This document shows, piece after piece, positions 26,325-35,378 of a stretch of DNA of 64,000 bases; position 1 is the first letter of the stretch, and the number at the start of each line of letters is the position of its first letter. The translations under genes were made by a program, and so were the position numbers. Origin of the DNA: Flammeovirga yaeyamensis (GTDB taxonomy: Bacteria > Bacteroidota > Bacteroidia > Cytophagales > Flammeovirgaceae); assembly GCF_018736045.1 (NCBI RefSeq), contig NZ_CP076132.1, positions 1,287,501-1,351,500 of the forward strand. The letters run 5' to 3'. A model generated the notes under the pieces. That model saw only the letters and a program-made list of their open reading frames with translations, searched no databases and was not told the DNA's origin.

Positions 26325-26726
26325 TTAAAATATATCTTTCAAAGCAGGCTTTCTCCCAACGCTACTTTCTTTAGACATTTTGATGATTTCATATTTTCTA
26401 ACAGCAATTTTTTCATCTGAAAAAAACTCTCCTGCTTGATCTTCATCTCTCACTTTTCTGTAACGATCACTAGATGTGCTACCAATAATGTAGCTGTACT
26501 TTGGGAGTAGGAAGATGATCCTGTCTTCTTCAATTTTATCGACTTTTAAAATGTATTCGCTTCCTAGTTTAGGGAAATCATCAAATACGTAGTAGTGACC
26601 AACGACAGGCTCTTCTAACTTGCTTTTAAAAGATGCTTCATGACTTTTTTTGTTACACATGGCTACTACACCAATAAGTAATATTACCACTAGAGTAATT
26701 TTATTCTTTTTAATTAGTTCTATCAT
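26325..26726 (-). CDS. Small membrane-anchored protein, unknown function
   Basis: A 133-residue protein with one N-terminal hydrophobic helix (about 8-24, KITLVVILLIGVVAMC). The sequence around Cys24 (VAMC) is a poor lipobox because of the Met at -1, so it may be an anchor or an atypical lipoprotein signal. The rest is a charged beta-rich domain (PVVGHYYVFDDFPKLGSEYILKVDKI). No family is recognised. It lies in a same-strand row of secreted genes. Confidence 0.55.
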   Translation of the reverse strand: MIELIKKNKITLVVILLIGVVAMCNKKSHEASFKSKLEEPVVGHYYVFDDFPKLGSEYILKVDKIEEDRIIFLLPKYSYIIGSTSSDRYRKVRDEDQAGEFFSDEKIAVRKYEIIKMSKESSVGRKPALKDIF

Positions 26727-26779
26727 ATTAGTTTATTCATTAAAGAGGTTATTTGTAACTCTTGAGTTTGCTTTCATTA

Positions 26780-27577
26780 TTAATAATATTTGTACTCATA
26801 TAATGTTTGTTGTTTTGATGAAGAGTTATCAGAATTGGGAAATCTACTCGTATAAATTGAACTAACAGGGATACCGTTTTCAAATGTGTATTCATATTGC
26901 CATACAAACGAAGTATCACCATACCATGTTAAATAATAGCCATTTGTGATGTTACCACTTTTAATTCTATAGTTTTTCTGAATAATATGTGTATTTGCAA
27001 AAATATTTGGAGAATTATCTTTGTATTTATATCGTTTAGAAGTGACTTCCCTTCCATCCTTATAAGTAGAAGTAATATCTTCCATAATACTACCATTCTC
27101 ATCTAAATATGTTCCTATATAGACATCATTTGAATTACTATAATTTTCATCGTAATTCACTATTAGTTTTGAATAACCAAAGTTAGGATCTTCGTAGTAA
27201 TATTCAATTTCTTTTACATTATCTAAGTTGCCTTCAAGATTAAAAATTGAATCAACTCTGATGTATAAATTATCATTTCGTTTAGTATACGTGTTTGTAG
27301 AATTAATTATTCCAGATTTGATATAAGTATTAGTTACTCTAGTATTACTTCCATTTCTTGTAATTATAGATTCAAATGTTCTTTCAGGATCATACGGCTG
27401 ATGGATAATTTTAGTGATATTACCGTCTTCATCATAAAAATATTCTCTATCCAAATAACCATCTAAGTATAACTCTTTTAACCTTAAGGATGTTGGGTTT
27501 TTACTGTTATTTTGACAAGAGAATAGAATGATACTTAAAATGAAGTATTTGACTAAGTCTAAAATGTTTGCTTTCAT
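26780..27577 (-). CDS. Lipoprotein with YD-like beta repeats
   Basis: A 265-residue lipoprotein: MKANILDLVKYFILSIILFSC is the leader with a lipobox Cys. The rest is almost all short beta strands with Asn/Asp/Gly turns (FYDEDGNITKI, YLDENGSIMED, YKDGREVTSKRYKYKD), ending in YEYKYY. It resembles its neighbours at 24957 and 32909 in pattern more than in exact sequence. Role is unknown; such proteins sit at the cell surface. Confidence 0.7.
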   Translation of the reverse strand: MKANILDLVKYFILSIILFSCQNNSKNPTSLRLKELYLDGYLDREYFYDEDGNITKIIHQPYDPERTFESIITRNGSNTRVTNTYIKSGIINSTNTYTKRNDNLYIRVDSIFNLEGNLDNVKEIEYYYEDPNFGYSKLIVNYDENYSNSNDVYIGTYLDENGSIMEDITSTYKDGREVTSKRYKYKDNSPNIFANTHIIQKNYRIKSGNITNGYYLTWYGDTSFVWQYEYTFENGIPVSSIYTSRFPNSDNSSSKQQTLYEYKYY

Positions 27578-27601
27578 GATTAATTAGTTTTTGATATAGA
27601 A

Positions 27602-28441
27602 TTATTGGACCGAATTTTTCAACCGTTCAATTTTTTTATTGATTGTATCCGTATATTTTGGTTCTACTTTATTATATTTTTCGTAATATTTTATTGCCAA
27701 TTTTGGTTTGTTCGAGTACTCATAAGCTTCAGCAAGATTGTAAATCACCTTTGAGTTATTTTTATCTATTTTTTCTGCTTTTTTGAGATATTGAATGGCA
27801 TTTTCATAATCAGATAAGGACATAAATGAACCCCAAATACATTCATAACTTAATAAGTGTTTGGGATGGTAATCAAGTATAGTTTCTGATAATCTGATTA
27901 GATTATCATAATCACTATTTTTCCTTAAAACCGCTTGATAACTTTCTAAGAGTGCTAATATATCATTTTGATACTCCTCATTATTTGTAGTCAACCATTT
28001 TCCTTTGTTCGACTTATTTTGTACCGCTAAACTCTGAGCAAATTCTCTCAGGTTATCTTTTTTTGTATGCTCAACGCATTTATTAAGGATGGACAGTCTA
28101 ATGTCAATCCGATTTGGAAATTTGTCAATGCCTTCTTTTGCTGTTTTTACTACCTCTAGAAATTTATCCCTATCAAGAGATCGTTGTTTCTTTGGTTTAT
28201 TTGATCTGCTGTATTCAGGTATTCCTAAACTTATAAATTCTACAAAACTTTGTTCGTATTGGAAAGTGATTTTGGCAAGATAGTATTCTGGAGATGTGTT
28301 ACTAGAAGCCCAATCGTTTAATATCTTCTCTTGTAATTCAACATTTTTATCTGCTTTAGCGTTATCAAATGCTTTTTGATAATCTTGACTGATGCAATGA
28401 GTAATAGAGAATAAGAAGAAGATGAATAGAATTTGTTTCAT
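27602..28441 (-). CDS. Secreted tetratricopeptide repeat protein
   Basis: A 279-residue protein from the Met beginning MKQILFIFFLFSITHCISQ, a Sec signal peptide; a longer frame from 28474 would bury the signal. C-terminal TPR units are clear: YECIWGSFMSLSDYENAIQY, LKKAEKIDKNNSKVIYNLAE and YEYSNKPKLAIKYYEKYNKV. The middle has helical repeats of the same type. It is probably a periplasmic scaffold. It is followed by the next secreted gene on the same strand, 24 nt away. Confidence 0.75.
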   Translation of the reverse strand: MKQILFIFFLFSITHCISQDYQKAFDNAKADKNVELQEKILNDWASSNTSPEYYLAKITFQYEQSFVEFISLGIPEYSRSNKPKKQRSLDRDKFLEVVKTAKEGIDKFPNRIDIRLSILNKCVEHTKKDNLREFAQSLAVQNKSNKGKWLTTNNEEYQNDILALLESYQAVLRKNSDYDNLIRLSETILDYHPKHLLSYECIWGSFMSLSDYENAIQYLKKAEKIDKNNSKVIYNLAEAYEYSNKPKLAIKYYEKYNKVEPKYTDTINKKIERLKNSVQ

Positions 28442-28480
28442 GAGGGAAAAAGTTTTTGCTAAGAAAAGGACCAAGATGAG

Positions 28481-28512
28481 CTGTTTGTAGTATTAGTTTT
28501 TACTACAAACAG
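28481..28512. repeat. REP-like hairpin acting as 3' stem-loop
   Basis: CTGTTTGTAGTA and TACTACAAACAG are perfect inverted arms around ttagtttt. It sits between the TonB-C-domain gene and the TPR gene and has the same ends (CTGTT...AACAG) as the RAYT-linked REPs. Confidence 0.65.
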
Positions 28513-28520
28513 CTTGATAA

Positions 28521-28916
28521 TTATAACTTAAAAGTTAGGGGTAAAAACATTCTATGATTTACAGGTTTTCCGTCTTTTTTTGCAGGTCTCCACTTTGGAG
28601 ATGTTTTAAATAGACGTACGGCTTCTTCGTCACATCCATGTCCAATTCCTCTCACTACTTTGAAATCATTTAAACTACCGTCAGTTAGAACAGTGAACTG
28701 TACATACACTTTTCCTTCTTGTTTTGCTTCTTTGGCTTCTTCAGGGTATTTCATGTTTTCACCCATGATTTGATAGAATTTTCTCATTCCACCTGGAAAA
28801 CTTGCTTCTTCATCAACAACAGTAAATACTTTTTCTGAGTTGTCTGCTGTGTCTTGGGCATTAGAGATTAAAGCAGTGCCAAATAGAAGGCACAAAGAGA
28901 TCATAAGAGATTTCAT
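28521..28916 (-). CDS. TonB C-terminal domain protein
   Basis: A 131-residue exported protein with the signal peptide MKSLMISLCLLFGTALISNAQ. The mature part is a TonB C-terminal domain: ASFPGGMRKFYQIMGENMKY, then PEEAKEAKQEGKVYVQFTV, DGSLNDFKVVRGIGHGCDEE and PKWRPAKKDGKPV. In full TonB this domain touches TonB-dependent receptors. Here there is no N-terminal TM anchor or Pro-rich linker, so this is the short, soluble form common in Bacteroidota, whose role is unclear. Confidence 0.85.
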   Translation of the reverse strand: MKSLMISLCLLFGTALISNAQDTADNSEKVFTVVDEEASFPGGMRKFYQIMGENMKYPEEAKEAKQEGKVYVQFTVLTDGSLNDFKVVRGIGHGCDEEAVRLFKTSPKWRPAKKDGKPVNHRMFLPLTFKL

Positions 28917-29118
28917 ATAGTCTGTAAATTAGTTTTTTGATACCCTTAAAAATAGATATTTAATTTATTGATAAAAAATAAAAGGATCGCATTGTTGTTA
29001 TACAATAGAATCTCTAAGAAAAGTTACTATATCATAGACAGACCTTTTTTACTTCTTCCTTTTATTATTCCACCGAAAACCATAATTTCAATTATCAATT
29101 CCCCACAAACATTTTAAT

Positions 29119-30243
29119 ATGCGTTTTCAGATCAATATATACCTACTCTTTTTTTTAGTGGTTATCCCTCATATAATTACTGCTCAAGTACATCAAGATA
29201 GCTTGGAGGAGCAGGTAAACTATACCAGTGGAAAATTAAAAAAATCAGAAGGCCACCTTTTGAATGGTAAGAAACACGGTAAGTGGACGTATTATTTCAA
29301 ATCAGTGAAGACTAATCATTTAGTCTACCGAATAGAGCATTATGAAAAAGGGGAGAAGCACGGTGTTTTTAAAAAGTTTACGGATAAGGGAATCGTCATT
29401 TCAGAAAAAACATATGATCATGGAAAACTGTCAGGAGATCATAAGAGATATTATGATGATGGAACATTAATGTTTCATAAGTTTTATGTAAATGGTCTAC
29501 CTGAAGGGATTTGTTATTTTTATTTTGAAGATGGGAATAAGGAAGAAGTGTCTCATTTTAAGAATGGCAAATTGGAAGGTGAATATTTGAAATACTATGA
29601 TAATGGTAATATCAAGGAGAAGATAGAATACCGCAATGATTTAAAAGATGGTAAGTATTTCTATTACACTAAGAATAAACAATTGTTTGTTGAAAGAACC
29701 TACAAAGAAGGTAAGCGAATGGGTGATGAACTGACGTATTTTGAGAATGGTCAGTTGCAAGAAAAGGTACGTTATGAGGATCAAAATAGAGTGGGTGAGT
29801 ACACAGAATATTATGAGAATGGAAATGTGAAAACCCAATGTTTTTATGTAGATGGTCTAATCGATGGGAAGTTCCAATCTTTTTACGAAAATGGTTTCAA
29901 GGATGTAGTTTGTGAATATAAAAATGGCAAACTAGAAGGAAAGTATATAGAATATTCTGAGGACACTAATGGAAAAATATATGGTGTAAAATCACTTAAA
30001 GATGGATTAGTAGAAGGTAAAGAAACCTATTATTATGATTATCCTAAATCCATTGATTCTCAAATTACTTATTCAAAAGGGAAAAAGAATGGGGATTGTA
30101 AGCAGTGGTATCCTTCTGGTCAGTTAAAACTCTACAGAATTTATAAAAACAATAAACTGATCTACCATTCTACTTATACAGAAGATGGAAAGAAGATAAG
30201 AGAGGGGAAGTGGGATGACTCAAGGAAAAAGATGGTCTATTAA
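29119..30243 (+). CDS. Secreted MORN/YwqK-type repeat protein
   Basis: A 374-residue protein with the signal peptide MRFQINIYLLFFLVVIPHIITAQ. The rest is a chain of about 14 repeats of the MORN_2 type, seen in toxin-antitoxin YwqK-family proteins: G(K/E)YxYYxNGxxKEKxxYxxG, e.g. YLKYYDNGNIKEKIEYRNDL and YTEYYENGNVKTQCFYVDG. This fold is a beta ladder; in some relatives it acts as an immunity protein against secreted toxins, in most its role is unknown. It is divergent from the TonB-C gene. Confidence 0.85.
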   Translation: MRFQINIYLLFFLVVIPHIITAQVHQDSLEEQVNYTSGKLKKSEGHLLNGKKHGKWTYYFKSVKTNHLVYRIEHYEKGEKHGVFKKFTDKGIVISEKTYDHGKLSGDHKRYYDDGTLMFHKFYVNGLPEGICYFYFEDGNKEEVSHFKNGKLEGEYLKYYDNGNIKEKIEYRNDLKDGKYFYYTKNKQLFVERTYKEGKRMGDELTYFENGQLQEKVRYEDQNRVGEYTEYYENGNVKTQCFYVDGLIDGKFQSFYENGFKDVVCEYKNGKLEGKYIEYSEDTNGKIYGVKSLKDGLVEGKETYYYDYPKSIDSQITYSKGKKNGDCKQWYPSGQLKLYRIYKNNKLIYHSTYTEDGKKIREGKWDDSRKKMVY

Positions 30244-30276
30244 AGATCAAGATGATTTATGTGATCCAATGAAAAA

Positions 30277-30322
30277 AATGATAGGTGGCATTCATGTTAA
30301 TTGAAATTCACCTATCATTTTA
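30277..30322. terminator. Bidirectional terminator
   Basis: AAATGATAGGTG ... CACCTATCATTT is a perfect inverted repeat between convergent genes, with A and T runs at its ends. Confidence 0.85.
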
Positions 30323-30326
30323 AGTT

Positions 30327-31529
30327 TTATATACTTATTTCAGGTCTGAGTTTTTTTAATTTTTTAGCCTGCTTCTTAATATCTTTTTCTACTTTACTCG
30401 TTGATGCAACTTGAACCTGTTTTAGATTTTTTAATTGTGAAAGCAATTTAGCATCAATTATTAATGCTTGTGGTTCTTTGCTACTAATTCTAAGAACTTC
30501 TAGTTTTTCTAATTTTAAAATATCCTCAGGAATACTTGTTATATTGGTATTGGAGAGATCTAACTCAATAAGATTTTTTAATTCAAAAACTCCTGCAGGA
30601 ATTTCAGTTATTTTACTACCTCTTAGATTTAAATATTGCAAATTTTGAAGCTTTTTAATATCGTTTGAGACACTTTCTAAATTTTTGCTATATGATAAAT
30701 TAAGTGTTACCAGATTAGTTAAATCATATAATTCTGGAGCAATTTTTTGAATATCATTATTGCTTAAACTTAGGTAAGTGAGATTATTAAGTGCCCCAAT
30801 TTCAGACCCTATTTCAGTTACACCACTTTCAACAATTTTTAATTCTTTTAATTGTTTATTATGCCCAATAAAGTTAATACTATTGAGATTAGATCGTGAA
30901 ATATTTAAGTACTTTAAGTTTTCAAGGTTTTTTAATCCTATTAAATCTTCATCTTTAAATTTAGCTTCGAATAAATCTAATTCTTCAATTGTCCTAGTTT
31001 CAAAGATTGTTTTAAAGTTTTTAGTAAGAGGTAGAGGCTTAGCATCATCAAACAAGCTAATGGATAGATAATGAATATTCGTTTTACTTAAATCAGGAAT
31101 GTAATCTAAGTTTACTTTTCTTGTACTAATCTGTAATGTCTTTAATTTATTAGAAATAATAATTTCATCTGGGAATCGAGCAACCTGTAATTTTTTTAAA
31201 GACAAATGTTGAAGTTTATCAAGACTACTTATTTTAGAAAGATTTGTTACTCTTGGTAAGCTAGTATTGTACATACTACTAATTCTAAGTGCTTTCAAAT
31301 TAGTAAGCGTGTATACTTTTAATGGGACATCTTGATTTTTGTTTAATGCTAAACTTAAACTTTCAGTTTCTGAATTAGCCTTAGCAATGTTCGCCTCCGA
31401 ACCTTTAAAAAAATTATTTTTAGAGTGAGAGATGACATAATGTGCCTTTCTGTAATCAGACTGCCCTATTGCAAAAGAGCTTATCAAGATAAAAGGTAAG
31501 AAGAGTAATGAAATATGTAGTTTTTTCAT
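30327..31529 (-). CDS. Secreted leucine-rich repeat protein
   Basis: A 400-residue protein with the signal peptide MKKLHISLLFLPFILISSFAIGQ. Regular 22-24-residue leucine-rich repeats fill residues about 65-375, of the bacterial Ras-like-LRR (TpLRR/IRREKO) type: LKELKIVESGVTEIGSEIGA, LSLSNNDIQKIAPELYDLTN, LNLRGSKITEIPAGVFELKN. The C-terminus is Lys-rich. It probably recognises proteins in the periplasm or at the surface. No enzyme domain is present. Confidence 0.8.
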   Translation of the reverse strand: MKKLHISLLFLPFILISSFAIGQSDYRKAHYVISHSKNNFFKGSEANIAKANSETESLSLALNKNQDVPLKVYTLTNLKALRISSMYNTSLPRVTNLSKISSLDKLQHLSLKKLQVARFPDEIIISNKLKTLQISTRKVNLDYIPDLSKTNIHYLSISLFDDAKPLPLTKNFKTIFETRTIEELDLFEAKFKDEDLIGLKNLENLKYLNISRSNLNSINFIGHNKQLKELKIVESGVTEIGSEIGALNNLTYLSLSNNDIQKIAPELYDLTNLVTLNLSYSKNLESVSNDIKKLQNLQYLNLRGSKITEIPAGVFELKNLIELDLSNTNITSIPEDILKLEKLEVLRISSKEPQALIIDAKLLSQLKNLKQVQVASTSKVEKDIKKQAKKLKKLRPEISI

Positions 31530-31802
31530 ATTTAAAGTGTGTAAGGATAAAAAAATATGGCTATTACCTCATTTTTAAAGAAATATTCATGTGTTTTTAG
31601 CAACTTTTCAGTCATTTTCTTCCACTCTTTAAATTAAAAAGTATATGGAATTGAATTACAATCATTATGGGATTGTTTTAAATGAAGTAGAGAAGATAGG
31701 AGTTACATGAAGTCATTTTAATTAGTAGTAATAGTTTTGAATTAAATTGTAATCAAAAATAAAAAAAAGATTGTTGTATACAATATTTAAATGATTAAAA
31801 AT
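31530..31802. other. Intergenic region without recognisable gene
   Basis: 273 nt, AT-rich. A short palindrome TTGTATACAA lies near 31773. No gene or REP is seen. Confidence 0.3.
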
Positions 31803-32423
31803 CTATTCTGCTACCTCAGGCACAGAACTTTTATACATATTGAAAAAGTAGAAAGGCAGAAAGCCAAAAGCAAAGATAAATGCACCAAAAAGCAATAGTA
31901 TTGGAGCACCTTGTAAATGCATCATTTTAAATAAACCAGATAATCCCGTAGATACAGCAGCCACTAAACCCAAGATAAATTTTAGCCTTACTGAGATAGA
32001 TTTTGATAAATTCACCTTGAATTTGTCTATAGTATAAAGTGGGACAAATAGTAAAAGAAGGGTTAGAAAACCAATCATGAAGAGTTCATTCCCATAGGGC
32101 ATATGAAGGAGTTTAAACGTTACTCCACCTGTTAAAGAAACAGCACCTACAAGACCGATAAAATACATAAGCTTTTTCATAAGAATAATTCGTTTTGAAT
32201 TGAGTAAAAAAACTGTTTTGTGTTGGATTTCAATCAATCCATCAGGAGCCAAATCGTTGACGGCTTCTTCTAATAATTGATCAAAAGGTTTGTCTTTCCC
32301 TAATCCACTTTCAACAACACAACAGAGATGATCAATGATATCGTCTCTTAGTGTCTGAATTTTTAAACCTTGGGCATCCACAAAATCTGTTATTATTTTT
32401 TCTTGTTCATTACTTAATTTCAT
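31803..32423 (-). CDS. Membrane protein with HAAS-like N-terminal domain, PadR partner
   Basis: A 206-residue protein. The N-terminus (about 1-60, EKIITDFVDAQGLKIQTLRD, IIDHLCCVVES) is a helical domain like the HAAS/DUF1700-type domain found next to PadR regulators. Four TM helices follow (about 83-103, 112-130, 147-165, 173-195). It overlaps the PadR gene by 4 nt (ATGA), so the two are one operon. In such pairs the membrane protein's level or activity is set by the PadR repressor. Its function is not known. Confidence 0.75.
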   Translation of the reverse strand: MKLSNEQEKIITDFVDAQGLKIQTLRDDIIDHLCCVVESGLGKDKPFDQLLEEAVNDLAPDGLIEIQHKTVFLLNSKRIILMKKLMYFIGLVGAVSLTGGVTFKLLHMPYGNELFMIGFLTLLLLFVPLYTIDKFKVNLSKSISVRLKFILGLVAAVSTGLSGLFKMMHLQGAPILLLFGAFIFAFGFLPFYFFNMYKSSVPEVAE

Positions 32424-32764
32424 GAGATTTCGAATTTAGGATCCTGGAATACAAGTTTATTTAATGTGGAGAGAAAGTCTTTGAGTTCATCAAGGTATCT
32501 TACTTTTTCCGTTTTCCCTTTTGGTGTCAGATAGTAGTACTTCCTGATTCTTTTACCATAATTTTCTTCTTTAAATGAGAGCAAACCATCTTTGGTCATT
32601 TTTTGTAGGGCAGGGTAAAGTGATCCATCTTTGAGCAAAATTTTTCCGTCGGACATTTCTTTCACTCTTTGAGAAATTTCATATCCATACATTTTTTCAT
32701 TTTCTGCTAACAGGTTAAGAATGATAGCAGAGATAGTGCCTTTGAGTAGTTCTTTTGAATACAT
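32420..32764 (-). CDS. PadR family transcriptional regulator
   Basis: A 114-residue PadR-type winged-helix regulator: KGTISAIILNLLAENEKMYG, YEISQRVKEMSDGKILLKDG, SLYPALQKMTKDGLLSF, and the wing KRIRKYYYLTPKGK, followed by a dimerisation helix. It is the first gene of an operon with the downstream HAAS-like membrane protein and probably represses it. A perfect 12-bp inverted repeat is 19 nt upstream of its ATG. Confidence 0.9.
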   Translation of the reverse strand: MYSKELLKGTISAIILNLLAENEKMYGYEISQRVKEMSDGKILLKDGSLYPALQKMTKDGLLSFKEENYGKRIRKYYYLTPKGKTEKVRYLDELKDFLSTLNKLVFQDPKFEIS

Positions 32765-32782
32765 AGTTTAAATATACATAAA

Positions 32783-32815
32783 AATACAATACATTGTAAT
32801 TCTATGTATTGTATT
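32783..32815 (-). promoter_or_regulatory. Likely PadR operator
   Basis: AATACAATACAT and ATGTATTGTATT are perfect inverted arms around a 9-nt spacer. ATACAT/ATGTAT half-sites separated by about one turn fit the pattern of PadR-type operators. Its position is right for autoregulation of the padR operon. Confidence 0.65.
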
Positions 32816-32862
32816 CTATAATTTTTAATTTTTTAATGATTTGTGTAAAGTCTTATTAATTA

Positions 32863-32900
32863 CTGTTCGTAGTGAAAAATACTATCTTCACTACGAACAA
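32863..32900. repeat. REP-like hairpin
   Basis: CTGTTCGTAGTGAA and TTCACTACGAACAA form a 13-bp stem around an AT loop. It lies 9 nt past the stop of the lipoprotein gene at 32909, on the side where a terminator would be expected. Confidence 0.7.
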
Positions 32901-32908
32901 TTTGATAT

Positions 32909-33724
32909 TTAATTATCATAATAGGAGTATTCACCAGAAAATACTTCTACCTGAGGTTCATTTTCTGATAAACGAGTTTCAGTGTATTGAATTGGGTAAT
33001 TATCTTCATCATAAGTGTATTCTCTTGTTACCTTTAAAGTGCTATATTGACCAAACTGAGCTTCATGATAAATGTTTGTAGCTGATATAATATTATTTGA
33101 TGAAGGAAAAATACTGATGGGGTTATGTACAGGGTTAACCTTATCGTCGTATGTATGTTGAGATTCCATCCCTAAGAAAAATCCATCTGTATCAGGATAA
33201 AACGTCTTAGTTAAAATTAAATTTGTTCCCTCCCAAGTAAATTCTTTCCTATATCTAAAATTTCCATCAAAGTCATGGTATACCTCTGTTTTAGGAGTGA
33301 GGTCTTGGTTTAGTTTATAAACTATGGTGTAGACTACTTCTTTATTATCATCTGTCATAGTTTCAAAGACAGTTAAGTTATCATAGCTATATGTAACAAA
33401 TTCGTTTATGTCGAAAGAGTTAGAAGTAGCATAATCAACTTTTCTTTTGTAGGATTTTATCTTGTTATCTGAAGTAAATTGAATATCATAATATTCTTCA
33501 GTAGATGCTAACTCGCCATTTTGTCGAAACGTCTCCTCAGTAGTTCGGCTTATTTGATTCTCGGAATTATATTCATATCTTTTTTTGTAGATAGCTCCTT
33601 GATCAGCAGTATTTATATTTCTTTCTGCTACATATTTTTTAATGATTGGTGTAGTATCATTTTCCTTTTCTTTACAAGAAAAAGACACCAATAGTATGAA
33701 CACGAATAGTTGGAAGTTTTTCAT
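32909..33724 (-). CDS. Lipoprotein with YD-like beta repeats
   Basis: A 271-residue lipoprotein: MKNFQLFVFILLVSFSC is the leader with lipobox Cys17. The body has the motifs KKRYEYNSENQISRTTEE, YRKEFTWEGTNLILTKTFY, HTYDDKVNPVHNP and REYTYDEDNYPIQYTETR. The pair YDDK.NP ... YTYDED.YP is typical of a beta-repeat lipoprotein type frequent in Bacteroidota (DUF4595-like pattern, not confirmed). The gene at 41872 shares the final FTYDEDGYPL motif. Location is outer membrane; function unknown. Confidence 0.75.
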   Translation of the reverse strand: MKNFQLFVFILLVSFSCKEKENDTTPIIKKYVAERNINTADQGAIYKKRYEYNSENQISRTTEETFRQNGELASTEEYYDIQFTSDNKIKSYKRKVDYATSNSFDINEFVTYSYDNLTVFETMTDDNKEVVYTIVYKLNQDLTPKTEVYHDFDGNFRYRKEFTWEGTNLILTKTFYPDTDGFFLGMESQHTYDDKVNPVHNPISIFPSSNNIISATNIYHEAQFGQYSTLKVTREYTYDEDNYPIQYTETRLSENEPQVEVFSGEYSYYDN

Positions 33725-33918
33725 TTATTAAAATTTAGTTTTAGTTGTTTGTTTGCTAGCGGTAAATTTAAAGGTAAAAATTCCAATTATCATTAATAAA
33801 TCCAATTGATATAATTTTTTGAAATTTGAATTACACTATTAATTATCAATGAATTTATTACGTTTTAGACTTACCTATGTATATTTGCCCGAAATCTAAT
33901 TTTATTACAAAATCTAAC

Positions 33919-35265
33919 ATGACTAAATTTTTTAATATACTCCTTTTATTATGGAGTATCTCATGCTTTTCATCTTTTGCTCAAATCTCAAAAAAGAACA
34001 AATTTATTAAAGGGAATGTCGATCAGATAATTCAGAAAAAGTACGATGTAAATTATAAAAAAGGTGTGTTTGCTATTGAATACAAAAACGATCCATCATC
34101 AGATATTTTTAATTATAATGATCAAAATATACTTACAAATGCAGAATATCTAGATCATCATGGAGAGGTATATTGGTGTTACAAAAGTACTTTCGATGAT
34201 GCTGGTAATGTGCTAACCGACTCTATTTTTGTACAAGGTAAATTGAATTCAATTTTTGTTTATAAGTTAATTGATCAACAAAACGAAGAATCCAATTATT
34301 ATGATTTTAATGGAGAAATTAAAGACATTCAACTTAGAACATTTGAAGGAGAGGACTTGATTAAAATGACGAATATGGATCACAACAGAAATGTTGTTTC
34401 TACTATTGAATATGAAAATTTAGAAGGTTTTCCTGTCAAAGAAGTGAAGAAATCGTCTTCGGGTAAGTTACTTGAAAAAACTACTTATCAACGAGATAGG
34501 TTTGGAAATATCATCGAAGAAGAAGTTTTCAAAAACGATAAATTGAGTATCACCTATTATGCTTACGAATACGATAAAAAAGGGAATTGGGTAAGGAAGT
34601 ATTATTATTCTGAAGTAGGGTTATTGATTAAAGTGGAAACTCGAAATATCATTTATGCAGATGATAAAAAGAAAATGACCAAAAACGACATTGTTGGTAA
34701 TTGGTTTATTTATGGAATGGAAAAAGATGGGTTTGTTTTTAACGAAGACCAAACTTTTTACCTTCAAGGCCATCCAGAGAAAACAGCTTTTTGGTCGTTT
34801 AATCAGAGAAAAAAGCAATTGATATTAACAGAAAATAAGGAGAGAGAAAATGAAATGATTTTCGAATGTGCTTTAAATGGGGAGTTTTTATCTTTAGCAA
34901 AAAAGGAAATAGGAAAAGAAATAAAGCTTGAAACAAGACCTTCTATAATTGATAATCAGTTTACATTAAAGATGATGGAAAAACCTTTTTATGGGAAGTG
35001 GAGACAAGTAGATAATAATCAAGACTTCATTCAGTTTCTACCGGATAATGTAGTATTTATTATCGATGAAAATAAAGAACCTCAGAAAGGATATTGGCAT
35101 TTCGATTTTGATAATGTACTCCTTTACATCAAAGAGGAAGGCAAGAAAGAAGAGAAAAAATACCATTACTTTTTTGAAGAAAATCGATTAAAGTTGGTTG
35201 ATCCTGATTTGAGAAAAGAAATGGATTATGAGAAAGTGGGGCAGGAGGTAGATGAGTTGAATTAA
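33919..35265 (+). CDS. Secreted protein with YD-like and lipocalin-like domains
   Basis: About 448 residues from the ATG at 33919, chosen because MTKFFNILLLLWSISCFSSFAQ is a signal peptide; the frame is open to 33877. The N-terminal half has YD-like strands (YAYEYDKKGNWVRKYYYSEV). The C-terminal half has two lipocalin-like units, each opening with G-x-W: TKNDIVGNWFIYGMEKD and KPFYGKWRQVDNNQDFIQF, each closed by a WxF strand (FWSFNQRKKQLIL, YWHFDFDNVLLYI). Small-ligand or protein binding is possible. No enzyme motif is seen. Confidence 0.7.
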   Translation: MTKFFNILLLLWSISCFSSFAQISKKNKFIKGNVDQIIQKKYDVNYKKGVFAIEYKNDPSSDIFNYNDQNILTNAEYLDHHGEVYWCYKSTFDDAGNVLTDSIFVQGKLNSIFVYKLIDQQNEESNYYDFNGEIKDIQLRTFEGEDLIKMTNMDHNRNVVSTIEYENLEGFPVKEVKKSSSGKLLEKTTYQRDRFGNIIEEEVFKNDKLSITYYAYEYDKKGNWVRKYYYSEVGLLIKVETRNIIYADDKKKMTKNDIVGNWFIYGMEKDGFVFNEDQTFYLQGHPEKTAFWSFNQRKKQLILTENKERENEMIFECALNGEFLSLAKKEIGKEIKLETRPSIIDNQFTLKMMEKPFYGKWRQVDNNQDFIQFLPDNVVFIIDENKEPQKGYWHFDFDNVLLYIKEEGKKEEKKYHYFFEENRLKLVDPDLRKEMDYEKVGQEVDELN

Positions 35266-35378
35266 ATATTATTTAAATGATTCTGATTTAAATAAAAAAA
35301 TGTAGTTTTAAACACACAAAAACTAAAGTATCTATTATTTGATACTTTTTAAAAACTATTACGAACAAATTTTTTTTG

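Noticed and set aside
29119-30243. YwqK antitoxin label taken as proof of a toxin-antitoxin system
   Set aside because: The protein has a signal peptide and no toxin gene beside it; the family name alone does not prove that role.
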